Source: 2-12-FULL-35-15 sp036386835 | GTDB taxonomy: Bacteria > Bacteroidota > Bacteroidia > 2-12-FULL-35-15 | DNA: 64,000 bases | Direction of reading: 5' to 3' | Assembly: GCA_036386835.1 (NCBI GenBank) | Contig: DASVUX010000011.1 | Location: 581,311 to 645,310, forward strand | Part shown: positions 16,807 through 26,292 of the stretch, one piece after another | Position numbering within the stretch: position 1 is the first letter of the stretch | Layout: the number at the start of each line of letters is the position of its first letter | The notes under the pieces: generated by a model | Told to the model about the DNA's origin: nothing | Database searches by the model: none | What the model saw: only the letters and a program-made list of their open reading frames with translations | Position numbers and translations under genes: made by a program

Positions 16807-19542
16807 TTAAATAACGATGTTTACGATCTTATTATGGACCACTATTACCTTTTTTGGGGTTTTCCCTTCAAGGAACTTTTGAGTCTGTTCGTTAGCCAAC
16901 ACTTCCTTTTCAACTGCTTCTTTGGATAAGGACAAGTCATATTCCTGGAAGAAGCGTGTTTTTCCGTTGAAGGATACCGGGTAATTAAAAGCGCTTTCAA
17001 CCAGATATTCCTCTTTTATCTGAGGAAATTGCGCATAAGTAATACTCTCCGTATGACCAAGCTTTCTCCAGAGTTCTTCGGCAATATGAGGTGCATATGG
17101 AGCAATGATGATGGCGAGAGGCTCGAGGACTTCCCGTTTGTTACATTTTAATTCAGTAAGTTCGTTTACACAGATCATGAAGTTGCTGACTGAAGTATTA
17201 AAAGAGAAATTCTCTATATCATAGGCAATTTTCTTTATAGTTTTATGTAATGCTTTTAATTCGGGCTTGCCTGCCTTGTCATCAGAAATATTAAATGCAT
17301 CACCATTATGGTATAACCTCCAGAGCTTGCGCATGAAATTGGAAACACCCGAGATTCCGTTCGTATTCCACGGCTTGGAAAGTTCCAGCGGTCCGAGGAA
17401 CATTTCGTAAAGACGCAATGCATCGGCACCATATTGTTCTACCATAAGGTCAGGTGAAACAACATTCCACTTTGACTTAGACATCTTCTCTACTTCGTTT
17501 CCACAGATGTATTTGTCGTTTTCAAGAATGAATTCGGCATTCTTATATTCTTCCCTCCAGTTCCTGAAAGCTTCGAGATCGAGAACATTGTTATTTACAA
17601 TATTCACATCTACATGTAAGGCAGTAGTTTCATAATTGTTCTTCAGGCCAAAAGAAACAAATTGATTGAACTGGCCGATCCTGTATACGAATGAGCTTAC
17701 TCCCTGGATCATCCCCTGGTTGATCAGTTTCTTAGCAGGCTCCGTGACCGGAATCAATCCAAGATCATAAAGAAATTTTGTCCAGAAACGGACATAAAGC
17801 AAATGACCGGTTGCATGTTCTGCACCGCCAATGTACAAGTCCACATTCTGCCAGTAATTAATGGCTTCTTTTGAGGCAAATGTTTTATCATTCTGCGCAT
17901 CCATATACCGGAGGAAATACCAGGAAGATCCGGCCCATCCAGGCATGGTGGAATATTCGTATTCAAATTTCCCTTTATATTTCCAGTCTTTTGCGCGGGC
18001 TAGCGGAGGTTCACCTGTTTCAGTAGGCAGGTATTTATCCACTTCCGGGAGGATCAGCGGCAGTTCATTCTCATCAAGCACTTTTGGAATCCCATTGTCA
18101 TAATATACAGGGATTGGCTCACCCCAGTAACGCTGTCTGCCAAAGATCGCATCACGCAAACGGAAATTGGTTTTACCCTTTCCAAGTCCTTTTTCTTCGA
18201 TCATTGAGATCGCCTTTTTAACAGCCTCCTTCACTTCCAAACCGTTGAGGAAATCTGAATTGATCAGCTTGCCTTCTTTCGCATCATATGATTCTTTTGA
18301 AAGGTCTCCACCTGAAACTACTTCTATGATTGGAAGATCAAAATGTTTCGCGAAAGCATAATCGCGCGAATCATGCCCCGGAACTGCCATTACAGCGCCT
18401 GTCCCATATCCCGCCAGGACATAATCCCCGATCCAGACAGGAATTTGTTTTTCAGTAAACGGATGGATCACATAAGCACCCGTAAACACCCCGCTGATCT
18501 TTTTTACATCCGCCATGCGCTCACGTTCACTCCTGTTCTTTGCCGCGGTGACATAATCATCCACAACCTTTTTTTGCTGAGGTGTTGTTAATTTAAATAC
18601 GAGCTCATGCTCGGGTGCGAGGGTAACAAAGGAAACACCGAATATAGTATCCGGGCGTGTCGTGAAAACTTCTATGCTGTCATCGGAATCTGCAATTTGA
18701 AATTTCAAGCTCGTCCCTACACTTTTCCCTATCCAGTTGCGCTGCGCTTCTTTTATTGATTCTGTCCAGTCGATACCTTCCAGGTCATTTAATAGCCTGT
18801 CCGCATAAGCTGTAATCCGCAGGCTCCATTGTTTCATGAGCTTGCGCTCCACAGGATATCCTCCGCGTTCAGAAAGTCCGTCTTTTACTTCTTCATTGGC
18901 AAGCACAGTCCCCAGCTGAGGGCACCAGTTCACCATAGTATCACTCAGGTAGGCAAGACGGTGTTCAAGAAGGATGTCGCTTTTTTCTTTTTCAGACAGG
19001 TTATCCCAAGCTTTACCAAGCTCTTTCCCGAAGGAGAGAGAGCCATCCCTGAATTTACTTACCAGGGTTGAAATGTTCTCCGCTTTGTTTGTTCCGGGAT
19101 TATACCATGAATTGAACAGCTGGATAAAGATCCACTGTGTCCATTTGTAATAGGAAGGATCAGAAGTACGCACTTCCCTGTCCCAGTCGAAGGAGAACCC
19201 GATTTTATCCAGCTGCTCGCGGTACCGTGCAATATTTGTTTTTGTAGTGATCTCCGGATGCTGGCCGGTTTGAATGGCATATTGCTCTGCAGGAAGTCCG
19301 AAGGAGTCATAACCCATCGGGTGCAATACATTAAATCCTTTCAGGCGTTTATAACGTGCAAAAATATCGGAGGCAATGTAGCCCAGGGGATGACCCACAT
19401 GCAGTCCTGCACCACTCGGGTAAGGGAACATATCAAGGATATAATATTTTGGTTTGGCAGAACTGTTCTCTGTTCTGAAAGTTTTATTCTTGGCCCAATA
19501 GGCCTGCCAGTGCTTTTCTACTTCTCTGAAATTGTATTCCAT
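16807..19542 (-). CDS. leuS: Leucyl-tRNA synthetase
   Basis: 911 residues, a full-length class I synthetase that charges tRNA-Leu. The HIGH-type motif appears as HVGH (about 48-51) after the MFPYPSGAG signature; KMSKS lies near residue 690 in EVEKMSKSKWNVVSPDL. The CP1 editing domain carries the T-rich editing motif FTTRPDTIFG and the GTGAVMAVPGHDSRD loop with its conserved aspartate. An anticodon-binding helical bundle and a C-terminal domain follow. A Bacteroidota-type insertion of about 60 residues (around 150-210, KAENISTLVSKFRDGSLSF) precedes VNWCPQLGTVLANEEV. Start ATG at 19542. Confidence 0.98.
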   Translation of the reverse strand: MEYNFREVEKHWQAYWAKNKTFRTENSSAKPKYYILDMFPYPSGAGLHVGHPLGYIASDIFARYKRLKGFNVLHPMGYDSFGLPAEQYAIQTGQHPEITTKTNIARYREQLDKIGFSFDWDREVRTSDPSYYKWTQWIFIQLFNSWYNPGTNKAENISTLVSKFRDGSLSFGKELGKAWDNLSEKEKSDILLEHRLAYLSDTMVNWCPQLGTVLANEEVKDGLSERGGYPVERKLMKQWSLRITAYADRLLNDLEGIDWTESIKEAQRNWIGKSVGTSLKFQIADSDDSIEVFTTRPDTIFGVSFVTLAPEHELVFKLTTPQQKKVVDDYVTAAKNRSERERMADVKKISGVFTGAYVIHPFTEKQIPVWIGDYVLAGYGTGAVMAVPGHDSRDYAFAKHFDLPIIEVVSGGDLSKESYDAKEGKLINSDFLNGLEVKEAVKKAISMIEEKGLGKGKTNFRLRDAIFGRQRYWGEPIPVYYDNGIPKVLDENELPLILPEVDKYLPTETGEPPLARAKDWKYKGKFEYEYSTMPGWAGSSWYFLRYMDAQNDKTFASKEAINYWQNVDLYIGGAEHATGHLLYVRFWTKFLYDLGLIPVTEPAKKLINQGMIQGVSSFVYRIGQFNQFVSFGLKNNYETTALHVDVNIVNNNVLDLEAFRNWREEYKNAEFILENDKYICGNEVEKMSKSKWNVVSPDLMVEQYGADALRLYEMFLGPLELSKPWNTNGISGVSNFMRKLWRLYHNGDAFNISDDKAGKPELKALHKTIKKIAYDIENFSFNTSVSNFMICVNELTELKCNKREVLEPLAIIIAPYAPHIAEELWRKLGHTESITYAQFPQIKEEYLVESAFNYPVSFNGKTRFFQEYDLSLSKEAVEKEVLANEQTQKFLEGKTPKKVIVVHNKIVNIVI

Positions 19543-19693
19543 CTTCGTTTAAAATTAAGGATACGAATATACAAATTTGATAAGGCTTTTAGGTATAAAA
19601 AGAGTATTCAGGGAGGTTTGACAGTTATTAACGTTGGATTGTTTATTTCAATTCCAATAATGAAAACCGGGCATCCCATTATCGCTTATTTTA

Positions 19694-20584
19694 GTGGCAG
19701 AAAAATTTAAGAACGTGTCGGATAAATATTCAAAAAGAAGATTAACGGGAGCATCGATAACTACCGTTGTGAGCCTTTCACTGGTGCTTTTTATGCTCGG
19801 TTTGCTTGGAATAATAATTCTGAATACCCGCCAGCTCTCCAACAATGTGAAGGAGAATATCGGCTTCCAGGTGATCCTGAACGACAATGTAAAGGATGTT
19901 GATGTGGCGCGGATGCAGAAAACACTTGATGCCTCTTCCTATGTCAAATCCACCGAATTTATTACGAAAGAGGAAGCAGCTGCGCGTTTACAGAAGGACC
20001 TGGGTGAGGATTTTATAGAGTTTTTGGGCTTCAATCCTTTATTATCTTCCATCAACGTTCACCTGAAGGCGGAGTATGCCAATTCCGACAGCCTTACCTG
20101 GATAGAAAAAGACATGCTCGATACGAAACTGGTGAAAGAAGTGATCTACCAGAAATCCCTTGTGAGCATGATCAATGAGAACGTGAAGAAGATCAGCCTG
20201 GTGATCCTTGGTTTCAGCTCGCTATTAATGATCATAGCACTGGCGCTGATCAATAATACTATACGGCTCTCGATCTACAGTAAAAGGTTTATTATAAAGA
20301 CCATGCAGCTTGTGGGTGCAACACAAGGGTTCATAAGGCGGCCCTTTGTTCTTAATGGGATAAAGCACGGGGTTTATGGTGCTGTTATCGCAATTGTTAT
20401 GCTGATAGGCGTTTTATACGTTGCCCAGAAACAGCTGCCCGAGCTGGCCGAATTGCAGGATCAGAATATGCTGGCAACATTGTTCGGCATCGTCATTATC
20501 CTGGGGATAGTTATATCCTGGATCAGCACCTCTCTGGCGGTGAGAAAATACCTGCGGCTCAAGTCAGACGAGCTGTATTTTTAA
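19694..20584 (+). CDS. ftsX: Cell-division ABC-transporter-like protein FtsX
   Basis: 296 residues. Four membrane helices at about 22-45, 165-190, 213-240 and 258-282 enclose a periplasmic domain (about 50-160), the FtsX layout. FtsX works with the ATPase FtsE to activate septal murein hydrolases. N-terminal RRLTGASITTVVSLSLVLFM and GFSSLLMIIALALINNTIRLSI are typical. No ATG lies near the N-terminus, so the GTG at 19694 is taken as start. It begins the conserved run ftsX-DUF3098-uppP-truB. ftsE is not adjacent, which is usual in this phylum. Confidence 0.94.
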   Translation: MAEKFKNVSDKYSKRRLTGASITTVVSLSLVLFMLGLLGIIILNTRQLSNNVKENIGFQVILNDNVKDVDVARMQKTLDASSYVKSTEFITKEEAAARLQKDLGEDFIEFLGFNPLLSSINVHLKAEYANSDSLTWIEKDMLDTKLVKEVIYQKSLVSMINENVKKISLVILGFSSLLMIIALALINNTIRLSIYSKRFIIKTMQLVGATQGFIRRPFVLNGIKHGVYGAVIAIVMLIGVLYVAQKQLPELAELQDQNMLATLFGIVIILGIVISWISTSLAVRKYLRLKSDELYF

Positions 20585-20684
20585 CTAGGCAGCAGCGCTC
20601 AGTTAGCTATCCAGTTCATTAATCTGATTTAAGATTGCATTAGAACCTTGACTTTTTTTAACAATCCTATTCCTTAAATTTAAT

Positions 20685-20692
20685 TACATTTG
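20685..20692 (+). promoter_or_regulatory. -7 box for the DUF3098-uppP-truB unit
   Basis: TACATTTG matches TAnnTTTG, 21 nt before the ATG at 20714. Confidence 0.55.
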
Positions 20693-20713
20693 CCCTGATA
20701 AATTTTTGAAGCA

Positions 20714-20956
20714 ATGAATAAAGAAGGTAAAAAACCCGGTTTCGCATTTGGAAAACAGAACTACCAGATCCTGGTCGCAGGAGTTGTGCTTGTGATCATC
20801 GGATATTGCCTAATGATAGGTGGCGGATCGGATGACCCTACTAAATTCAATGCGGATGAGATCTTCAGCTTCAGGAGGATCACTCTTTCCCCGATTGTTA
20901 TTCTTGCAGGTTTTGTTGTGGTGCTGTATGGCATTATGAAAAAACCTAAAAGTTGA
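20714..20956 (+). CDS. DUF3098 small membrane protein
   Basis: 80 residues with two membrane helices (about 18-37, ILVAGVVLVIIGYCLMIG, and 57-75, SPIVILAGFVVVLYGIM) joined by GGGSDDPTKFNADEIFSFRR. This is the DUF3098 signature, a Bacteroidota family always found between ftsX and uppP; a link to envelope growth is likely from context only. Confidence 0.93.
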   Translation: MNKEGKKPGFAFGKQNYQILVAGVVLVIIGYCLMIGGGSDDPTKFNADEIFSFRRITLSPIVILAGFVVVLYGIMKKPKS

Positions 20957-21028
20957 TTTCTGGTTATTGATGTAATAATGAAGGTATTATTTATTCATCG
21001 CTGCATTATTTAATCGGTATATCCGCAT

Positions 21029-21820
21029 ATGAGTTATATCCAGGCTATTATTATTGCAATCATTGAAGGGCTTACCGAGTTCCTTCCCGTTTCGTCAACC
21101 GGTCACATGATCCTTGCCCAGTCACTCATGGATGTCAGGGACCCGGAATTTGCCAAAACATTCGAAATTGTTATACAGCTGGGGGCAATTATTGCTGTTC
21201 TTTTCATTTACATCAGACGTTTTTTTGTCGGGATCAATATTTACCTGAAATTATTTGTGGCCTTCCTTCCAACGGGGATCATCGGGCTACTTGCCTACAA
21301 AGCCATCAAGCATTATCTTTTCAATCCTTTTACCGTCAGCATTTCCCTCATTGTTGGGGGAGTTGTTCTTATTCTCCTGGATAAATGGAGTGCTGAGAAG
21401 AAATCGGATTATAAAGAGGTAGAAGATATCAGCTATGCAGGGGCTATAAAGATCGGGTTCATCCAGTGCGTATCCATGATCCCGGGAATTTCCCGTTCAG
21501 CCGCCACTATATTCGGAGGTGTGTTTTCAGGATTTAACCGCAAACAGGCGGCAGAGTTCTCATTTCTCCTTGCCATACCTACCATGTTTGCCGCTTCCGG
21601 ATATGATCTTTTAAAGGAAAAGGATAACATCCACAGTGAAGACATCACCATATTACTGCTGGGTGCTTTTGTAGCATTTGTTGTTGCCATATTTGCCATA
21701 AAAGGCTTCATCGCGTTTCTTAACAAATATGGATTTAAACACTTCGGCTATTACCGCATTATACTTGGCGTGTTGTTTCTTACCTATGCTTTGTGCACAG
21801 GGTTGGAAATGACAGCCTGA
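21029..21820 (+). CDS. uppP: Undecaprenyl-diphosphate phosphatase
   Basis: 263 residues, BacA/UppP family. It removes a phosphate from undecaprenyl diphosphate so that the lipid carrier of peptidoglycan and O-antigen synthesis can be reused. The first catalytic motif (IIAIIEGLTEFLPVSSTGHMIL) and the second (SMIPGISRSAATIFGG) are intact; about seven to eight membrane helices follow in order. Part of the ftsX-DUF3098-uppP-truB run; truB starts 7 nt after its stop. Confidence 0.97.
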   Translation: MSYIQAIIIAIIEGLTEFLPVSSTGHMILAQSLMDVRDPEFAKTFEIVIQLGAIIAVLFIYIRRFFVGINIYLKLFVAFLPTGIIGLLAYKAIKHYLFNPFTVSISLIVGGVVLILLDKWSAEKKSDYKEVEDISYAGAIKIGFIQCVSMIPGISRSAATIFGGVFSGFNRKQAAEFSFLLAIPTMFAASGYDLLKEKDNIHSEDITILLLGAFVAFVVAIFAIKGFIAFLNKYGFKHFGYYRIILGVLFLTYALCTGLEMTA

Positions 21821-21827
21821 TCAAACA

Positions 21828-22634
21828 ATGAGAGATTTCAGAGCAGGGGAAGTTATCCTCATCAATAAACCGCTTACATGGACTTCCTTCCAGGTGGTGA
21901 ACAAGATGAAATATGTGATCAAAAGCTGGGAAAGGAATAATCTTAAGCAGGATGTTCCTTTAACAGAAAAGAAACTGGATGCAGAGGACACAGATTCCCG
22001 AAACGAGGAAAATCCGCGGTCGCGAAAAGGGAAGGAAATTAATTCCAAACAGCCGAGGCCTCCTAAAATGAAGATCGGTCATGCCGGCACGCTTGATCCC
22101 CTTGCAACCGGATTATTGATCGTATGTACCGGAAAGCAGACAAAAAACATCGAAAGCTATCAGGCGCAGGAGAAAGAATATACCGGAACCTTTTATCTTG
22201 GCGCCACCACTCCGAGCTATGATCTCGAAAAGGAGATCGATGAGCATTACCCTACAGAGCATATCACTGATGAGCTGATCTATGAAACTGTGTTAGAATT
22301 CTTCGGGAACCTGAAACAAACACCTCCGATTTATTCCGCTATCCGCATTGATGGAAGACGTGCGTACAAGATAGCAAGATCAGGGAAAACAGCAGAAATG
22401 CCGGAGAAGGAGATCAGCATTACAGAGTTTGAAATTACAAGGATTGCGATGCCGGAAGTGGATTTCAGGGTGGTTTGCAGCAAAGGGACTTATATCCGTT
22501 CGCTTGCAAGGGATTTCGGGGAAGCATTAAAAACCGGAGCTCACCTTACAGCATTGTGCAGGACCAGGATCGGGGAATACCGCCTGGAAGATGCAATGAC
22601 AATTGAGCAATTCGAAGCAGCTGTTAAAGGCTGA
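21828..22634 (+). CDS. truB: tRNA pseudouridine-55 synthase with charged insertion
   Basis: 268 residues. TruB isomerises U55 in the T-loop of tRNAs. INKPLTWTSFQVVNKM (about 12-27) and KIGHAGTLDPLATGLL (82-97, catalytic aspartate D90) are intact, as are YTGTFYLGATTPSYD, PPIYSAIRIDGRRAYK and CSKGTYIRSLARD. Between the first two motifs, where relatives have only a few residues, about 48 residues (33-80) are inserted. The segment is hydrophilic and highly charged (SWERNNLKQDV, EKKLDAEDTDSRNEENPRSR), so probably a disordered loop. The frame is continuous, so this is an insertion and not a frameshift. Confidence 0.95.
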   Translation: MRDFRAGEVILINKPLTWTSFQVVNKMKYVIKSWERNNLKQDVPLTEKKLDAEDTDSRNEENPRSRKGKEINSKQPRPPKMKIGHAGTLDPLATGLLIVCTGKQTKNIESYQAQEKEYTGTFYLGATTPSYDLEKEIDEHYPTEHITDELIYETVLEFFGNLKQTPPIYSAIRIDGRRAYKIARSGKTAEMPEKEISITEFEITRIAMPEVDFRVVCSKGTYIRSLARDFGEALKTGAHLTALCRTRIGEYRLEDAMTIEQFEAAVKG

Positions 22635-23077
22635 ATTGCTTTTTTTTAATTCCACTGAGGGAATTGTTAGTTCCGGCTCCCAAACCTTCGTTTTCCAGTT
22701 GAAACTGATTCCTTTCCTGGTTAACGCACCTGTTCTCCTGTTCAGATATAAGGAGTCGTTTCCTTTTACGAAAATTTCCAGGTTGATATGAGGCACCTGG
22801 ATTTTTTATCATCTCATCCTGGCTGCCGTATACTATTTTGCCTTCTGCTCTCTCCACGGTGCTGTCGCCTGAAGGATAAGAATGCATGCGGATTGTGAAT
22901 TCATAATCCCGAGATATTTATTCCTGTAATCGAAGGGAGTTTTTTGCATGATAAACCGGAAAAAGCTAAATGAAGAAGTACAAGTTTCACCTGCATGATT
23001 TAAATATCCGTTAATTAATACAAAGAGTCAAGTTTAAAATAAACACGATTTTTATTGACAACGGCTCATTTAGGTAG
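22635..23077. other. Gene-poor gap between truB and queA
   Basis: About 440 nt before the queA promoter. Short overlapping frames of 60-89 codons exist on both strands, but none has a recognisable motif, a convincing start context or conserved-looking composition. I see no hairpin with a T-run here. It could hold a decayed gene or an unrecognised small gene. Confidence 0.5.
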
Positions 23078-23085
23078 TACATTTG
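23055..23085 (+). promoter_or_regulatory. Promoter of queA
   Basis: TTG (23055-23057), 20 nt, then TACATTTG (23078-23085): both boxes of the Bacteroidota promoter at the correct spacing. The predicted leader is about 95 nt, long for this window. Confidence 0.75.
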
Positions 23086-23186
23086 CGCCCTCATTAAAAT
23101 AATCATTAATCCCGTAAGATTTATGAAAGGCGAGTTAAGGAACCTCTTAACTCCAATTCCATAACTTCTTATCTAAAATCCCAAGT

Positions 23187-24236
23187 ATGAAGTTATCACA
23201 ATTCAAGTTTAACCTTCCAAAAGAATTACTGGCAGAAACCCCATCAAAAAATCGCGATGAGGCAAAGTTAATGGTGATCCACCGCAAGACAGGCAAGATC
23301 GAGCACAAAAAATTCAAGGATGTCCTTAGTTATTTCAATGACGGGGACTGCATGATCCTGAACGATACAAAGGTCTTTCCTGCACGTATGTACGGAAATA
23401 AAGAAAAGACAGGCGCCAAGATCGAAGTTTTCCTTTTGCGCGAACTGAATGCTGAAAGCCGTTTATGGGATGTATTGGTTGACCCCGCACGTAAGATCCG
23501 GATCGGGAACAAACTGTATTTTGGTGATGATGATACACTGGTGGCTGAGGTAATTGATAATACAACTTCAAGAGGCCGTACATTGAGGTTTCTGTTTGAC
23601 GGGTCTTATGAAGAATTCCGCCAGACACTTGAGGATATGGGCGAAACACCGCTTCCGAAATATATTAAACGAAAGCCTACCGATGAAGATAAGGACCGTT
23701 ATCAAACAGTTTATGCCAAAAATGAAGGTGCTGTTGCTGCTCCGACAGCAGGTTTACACTTCAGCCGCGAATTATTAAAGCGCCTTGAATTAAAAGGAGT
23801 GAACTTTGCGAATGTTACGCTTCATGTTGGTTTAGGCACTTTCCGTACCGTTGAGGTGGAAGATCTTACCAAGCATAAGATGGACTCCGAGCAGGTGCTG
23901 ATCACTGAAAAAGAATGTGCAGTTGTAAATAAAGCACGTGAGAATAAAAAGAAAGTTTGTGCTGTAGGAACTACCACCATGCGTGCTATCGAAACTTCGG
24001 TTTCTACGGATGGCTTTGTGAAGCCTTATGCCGGCTGGACAAACAAATTCATTTTTCCTCCATACGATTTCAGTGTGGCGAATTGCATGATCACTAACTT
24101 CCATACCCCTGAATCAACTTTACTGATGATGGTTTGCGCTTTTGGCGGTTATGAACTTATTATGAAAGCGTACAAAGAAGCGATCAAAGAAAAGTATCAC
24201 TTTTATTCGTACGGTGATGCAATGCTGATCTTGTAA
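23187..24236 (+). CDS. queA: S-adenosylmethionine:tRNA ribosyltransferase-isomerase
   Basis: 349 residues. QueA transfers the ribosyl part of S-adenosylmethionine to preQ1-modified tRNA, making epoxyqueuosine. LSQFKFNLPKELLAETP, DGDCMILNDTKVFPARM, VAAPTAGLHFSRELL, VTLHVGLGTFRTVEV, GTTTMRAIET and NFHTPESTLLMMVCAFGG are the family signatures and are in order. It stands alone with its own promoter and a long terminator hairpin. No other queuosine gene is in the window. Confidence 0.98.
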   Translation: MKLSQFKFNLPKELLAETPSKNRDEAKLMVIHRKTGKIEHKKFKDVLSYFNDGDCMILNDTKVFPARMYGNKEKTGAKIEVFLLRELNAESRLWDVLVDPARKIRIGNKLYFGDDDTLVAEVIDNTTSRGRTLRFLFDGSYEEFRQTLEDMGETPLPKYIKRKPTDEDKDRYQTVYAKNEGAVAAPTAGLHFSRELLKRLELKGVNFANVTLHVGLGTFRTVEVEDLTKHKMDSEQVLITEKECAVVNKARENKKKVCAVGTTTMRAIETSVSTDGFVKPYAGWTNKFIFPPYDFSVANCMITNFHTPESTLLMMVCAFGGYELIMKAYKEAIKEKYHFYSYGDAMLIL

Positions 24237-24250
24237 AAGGTTATTGGCCG

Positions 24251-24295
24251 AATGGTTAATAGTTATTGTTATGGTAACTATTAACCATTTTTTTT
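24251..24295 (+). terminator. Strong intrinsic terminator after queA
   Basis: AATGGTTAATAGTTA pairs with TAACTATTAACCATT, a perfect 15-bp stem with a 9-nt loop, followed by six T. Confidence 0.9.
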
Positions 24296-24320
24296 GAGTA
24301 TAAATCTTATTTTTCAGTTT

Positions 24321-24989
24321 GTGAACAGGTATATAATAATAGTGGCAGGTGGAAGCGGAACGCGCATGAACAGCGCAATTCCAAAGCAGTTCATGGAACT
24401 TTCCGGAAGACCTGTCCTTATGCATACCATTGATCGTTTCAGGAATACCTACCTGGATATTTCCGTAATAGTTGTTCTGGCGGAAAAGCTGAATGACCAA
24501 TGGAAAGAGCTTTGTTCAAAACATGGATTTGAGGTGCCGCATCAGCTTGTTAACGGGGGAGAAACCAGGTATCATTCGGTGAAGAACGGCTTAGAGCTGG
24601 TGCCTGATGCCTGTGTAGTGGGGATTCATGATGCTGCCCGCCCGCTCGTCAATGCATTTACAATTAAAAACGCATTTTCAGCAGCAGAAAAGCTTGGCAA
24701 TGCATCACCAGCAGTTTCTGTTACGGACTCCCTGAGAACTGTAAAAGGAACGGAAAATACAGGCGTAGACAGGAATAACTACCGGATCGTACAAACGCCA
24801 CAATGTTTCCATTCCAATTTGCTTAAGCAGGCATTCCGGAAGGCATACAAACCTGAATTTACCGATGATGCAACCGTCCTGGAAGCCTTTGGGGAAAAGA
24901 TCAACCTGATAGAAGGGAACAGGGAAAACATTAAGATCACAAGCCCACAGGACATCCTGATCGCGGAAGCCCTTATAAAGACTATATAA
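24321..24989 (+). CDS. ispD: 2-C-methyl-D-erythritol 4-phosphate cytidylyltransferase
   Basis: About 222 residues. IspD joins CTP and methylerythritol phosphate in the MEP isoprenoid pathway. IIIVAGGSGTRM (nucleotide-binding loop), VVLAEKL, GETRYHSVKNGLEL, VGIHDAARPLV and VQTPQCFHSNLL are all diagnostic. The open frame extends back to a TTG at 24294, but that lies in the T-tract of the queA terminator; the GTG at 24321 gives a normal N-terminus, so I use it. The last 8 nt overlap the convergent amidohydrolase gene. ispG lies 29 kb away in this window. Confidence 0.95.
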   Translation: MNRYIIIVAGGSGTRMNSAIPKQFMELSGRPVLMHTIDRFRNTYLDISVIVVLAEKLNDQWKELCSKHGFEVPHQLVNGGETRYHSVKNGLELVPDACVVGIHDAARPLVNAFTIKNAFSAAEKLGNASPAVSVTDSLRTVKGTENTGVDRNNYRIVQTPQCFHSNLLKQAFRKAYKPEFTDDATVLEAFGEKINLIEGNRENIKITSPQDILIAEALIKTI

Positions 24990-26181
24990 GTCTGATCACC
25001 CCGGTGTCTTTTCCTATTTCCTGGTCCCCCGTATTTGTAAGTAAATTTAATCCGGGTTTTTTCCCTTTTTCTATTGTTCCTAATTCCCGCGTACCCAGGA
25101 ATTCTGCCCCGTTTTTACACGCCCAGGTAAGTAGGGATTGCAATGAAATTCCGGGGAAGTGCTCCGCGATTGTTTTAATCTCATCAAGAACAGATAAGCT
25201 TGTATTGGAAGCCAGGCTGTCTGTTCCAATAGTCATCTTCGCCTTTGTTTCGACAAAAACTTTATAATCTGGTAATTTCCCTTCGATGTAAAGATTGGCC
25301 TTCGGACAGGTACACCAGTAGAGGCCGCGGTTATTATGAGCGTTCAACATTTTTTCAGCCCACTCAATATCATCAGCTGAGGTGAATGTATTGTGGACAA
25401 GCAGGATCTTCTGGCTGAGAGGAAGTTTGGAAAAGGTTGTCCTCAGCGAATTTTTACCTGATACGGGAAAATTCTGAAAGTCGATCCCTATCCGTGAAAA
25501 TGCTTCAAACAAAGGACCGGAATGCTCCTCGAAAAGCTGGCTCTCCGCAATGCTTTCCTGGTTATGGATGCTGATTATTGAATTTCCATGTTTGGCTTGT
25601 TCAGCAATCAGCCCGAAGAGCTGATCTGTTACAGTATAAGGTGCGTGCGGGACGATGGAGGCGGGGAGCTTGATATTCTCAGTTTCCAGCCCCGCCAGCT
25701 GCCTTTTCAATTCAAGGGCCCTGCTGAATATACTTGGCGCTTTGGATGGATCAAGATCAAAAACTTCCAGGAAAGTCTGGTATCTGATGTTCCCTTTGGC
25801 TTTTTGTGCAAATGTACTGTTGTCATTGGAAATATCCCCGATAGCAACAATGCCGTTACTGATCATTTCCGCTTCTGCATCCACAATTCCCTGGTTAATT
25901 TCATCATCACTGAAGGTTGGACGGATGGATAATATTTCCTTGATAAAACCCGCCATTCCGGTCTTTTCAGGGATCCTGCCTTTCATGTGCGAAAGCTCAA
26001 GATGACAGTGCGTGTTAATGAAGCCGGGGCATATAATCCCGCTGTAGAATTCTGTTTTTATATCCGGCTCTCCCGCATGTTCAATGTCAATGATCGTTCC
26101 GTCATCATCAAGCGTGATCACACCATTCTTTAAAGGGGCGGATGTAAGGGTGTAAATATGATCGGCAGAAATTTTACGCAT
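24982..26181 (-). CDS. Amidohydrolase-family deaminase/hydrolase
   Basis: 399 residues of the metal-dependent amidohydrolase superfamily (ATZ/TRZ, SAH-deaminase branch). The first metal motif is FINTHCHLELSHMKG; a later His lies in IVPHAPYTV, another in ISIHNQESIAES; the conserved aspartate is in TIGTDSLASN. Related enzymes deaminate guanine, adenosine analogues or aminofutalosine. The last would fit menaquinone synthesis by the futalosine route, used by some Bacteroidota, but nothing in this window confirms it. It is convergent with and overlaps ispD. Confidence 0.88.
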   Translation of the reverse strand: MRKISADHIYTLTSAPLKNGVITLDDDGTIIDIEHAGEPDIKTEFYSGIICPGFINTHCHLELSHMKGRIPEKTGMAGFIKEILSIRPTFSDDEINQGIVDAEAEMISNGIVAIGDISNDNSTFAQKAKGNIRYQTFLEVFDLDPSKAPSIFSRALELKRQLAGLETENIKLPASIVPHAPYTVTDQLFGLIAEQAKHGNSIISIHNQESIAESQLFEEHSGPLFEAFSRIGIDFQNFPVSGKNSLRTTFSKLPLSQKILLVHNTFTSADDIEWAEKMLNAHNNRGLYWCTCPKANLYIEGKLPDYKVFVETKAKMTIGTDSLASNTSLSVLDEIKTIAEHFPGISLQSLLTWACKNGAEFLGTRELGTIEKGKKPGLNLLTNTGDQEIGKDTGVIRLI

Positions 26182-26279
26182 GTGTATCGGGCGGTAAATT
26201 TACGAATTAATAGGGCATGCAAGTATATACTGCTTTCAAACGTTCTGCCCCTGTTCTGTAATTAAGGGGGAATAATTCG

Positions 26280-26287
26280 TAAATTTG
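26280..26287 (+). promoter_or_regulatory. -7 box directly in front of rlmN
   Basis: TAAATTTG is an exact TAnnTTTG, ending only 5 nt before the ATG at 26293. Transcription would start at or within a few bases of the start codon, implying a leaderless or nearly leaderless mRNA. Confidence 0.6.
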
Positions 26288-26292
26288 CAGGA

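Noticed and set aside
22527..22887. Minus-strand frames of 87 and 89 codons after truB
   Set aside because: They overlap each other and truB, have no recognisable domain, and start without a promoter or plausible signal. Not enough to call a gene.
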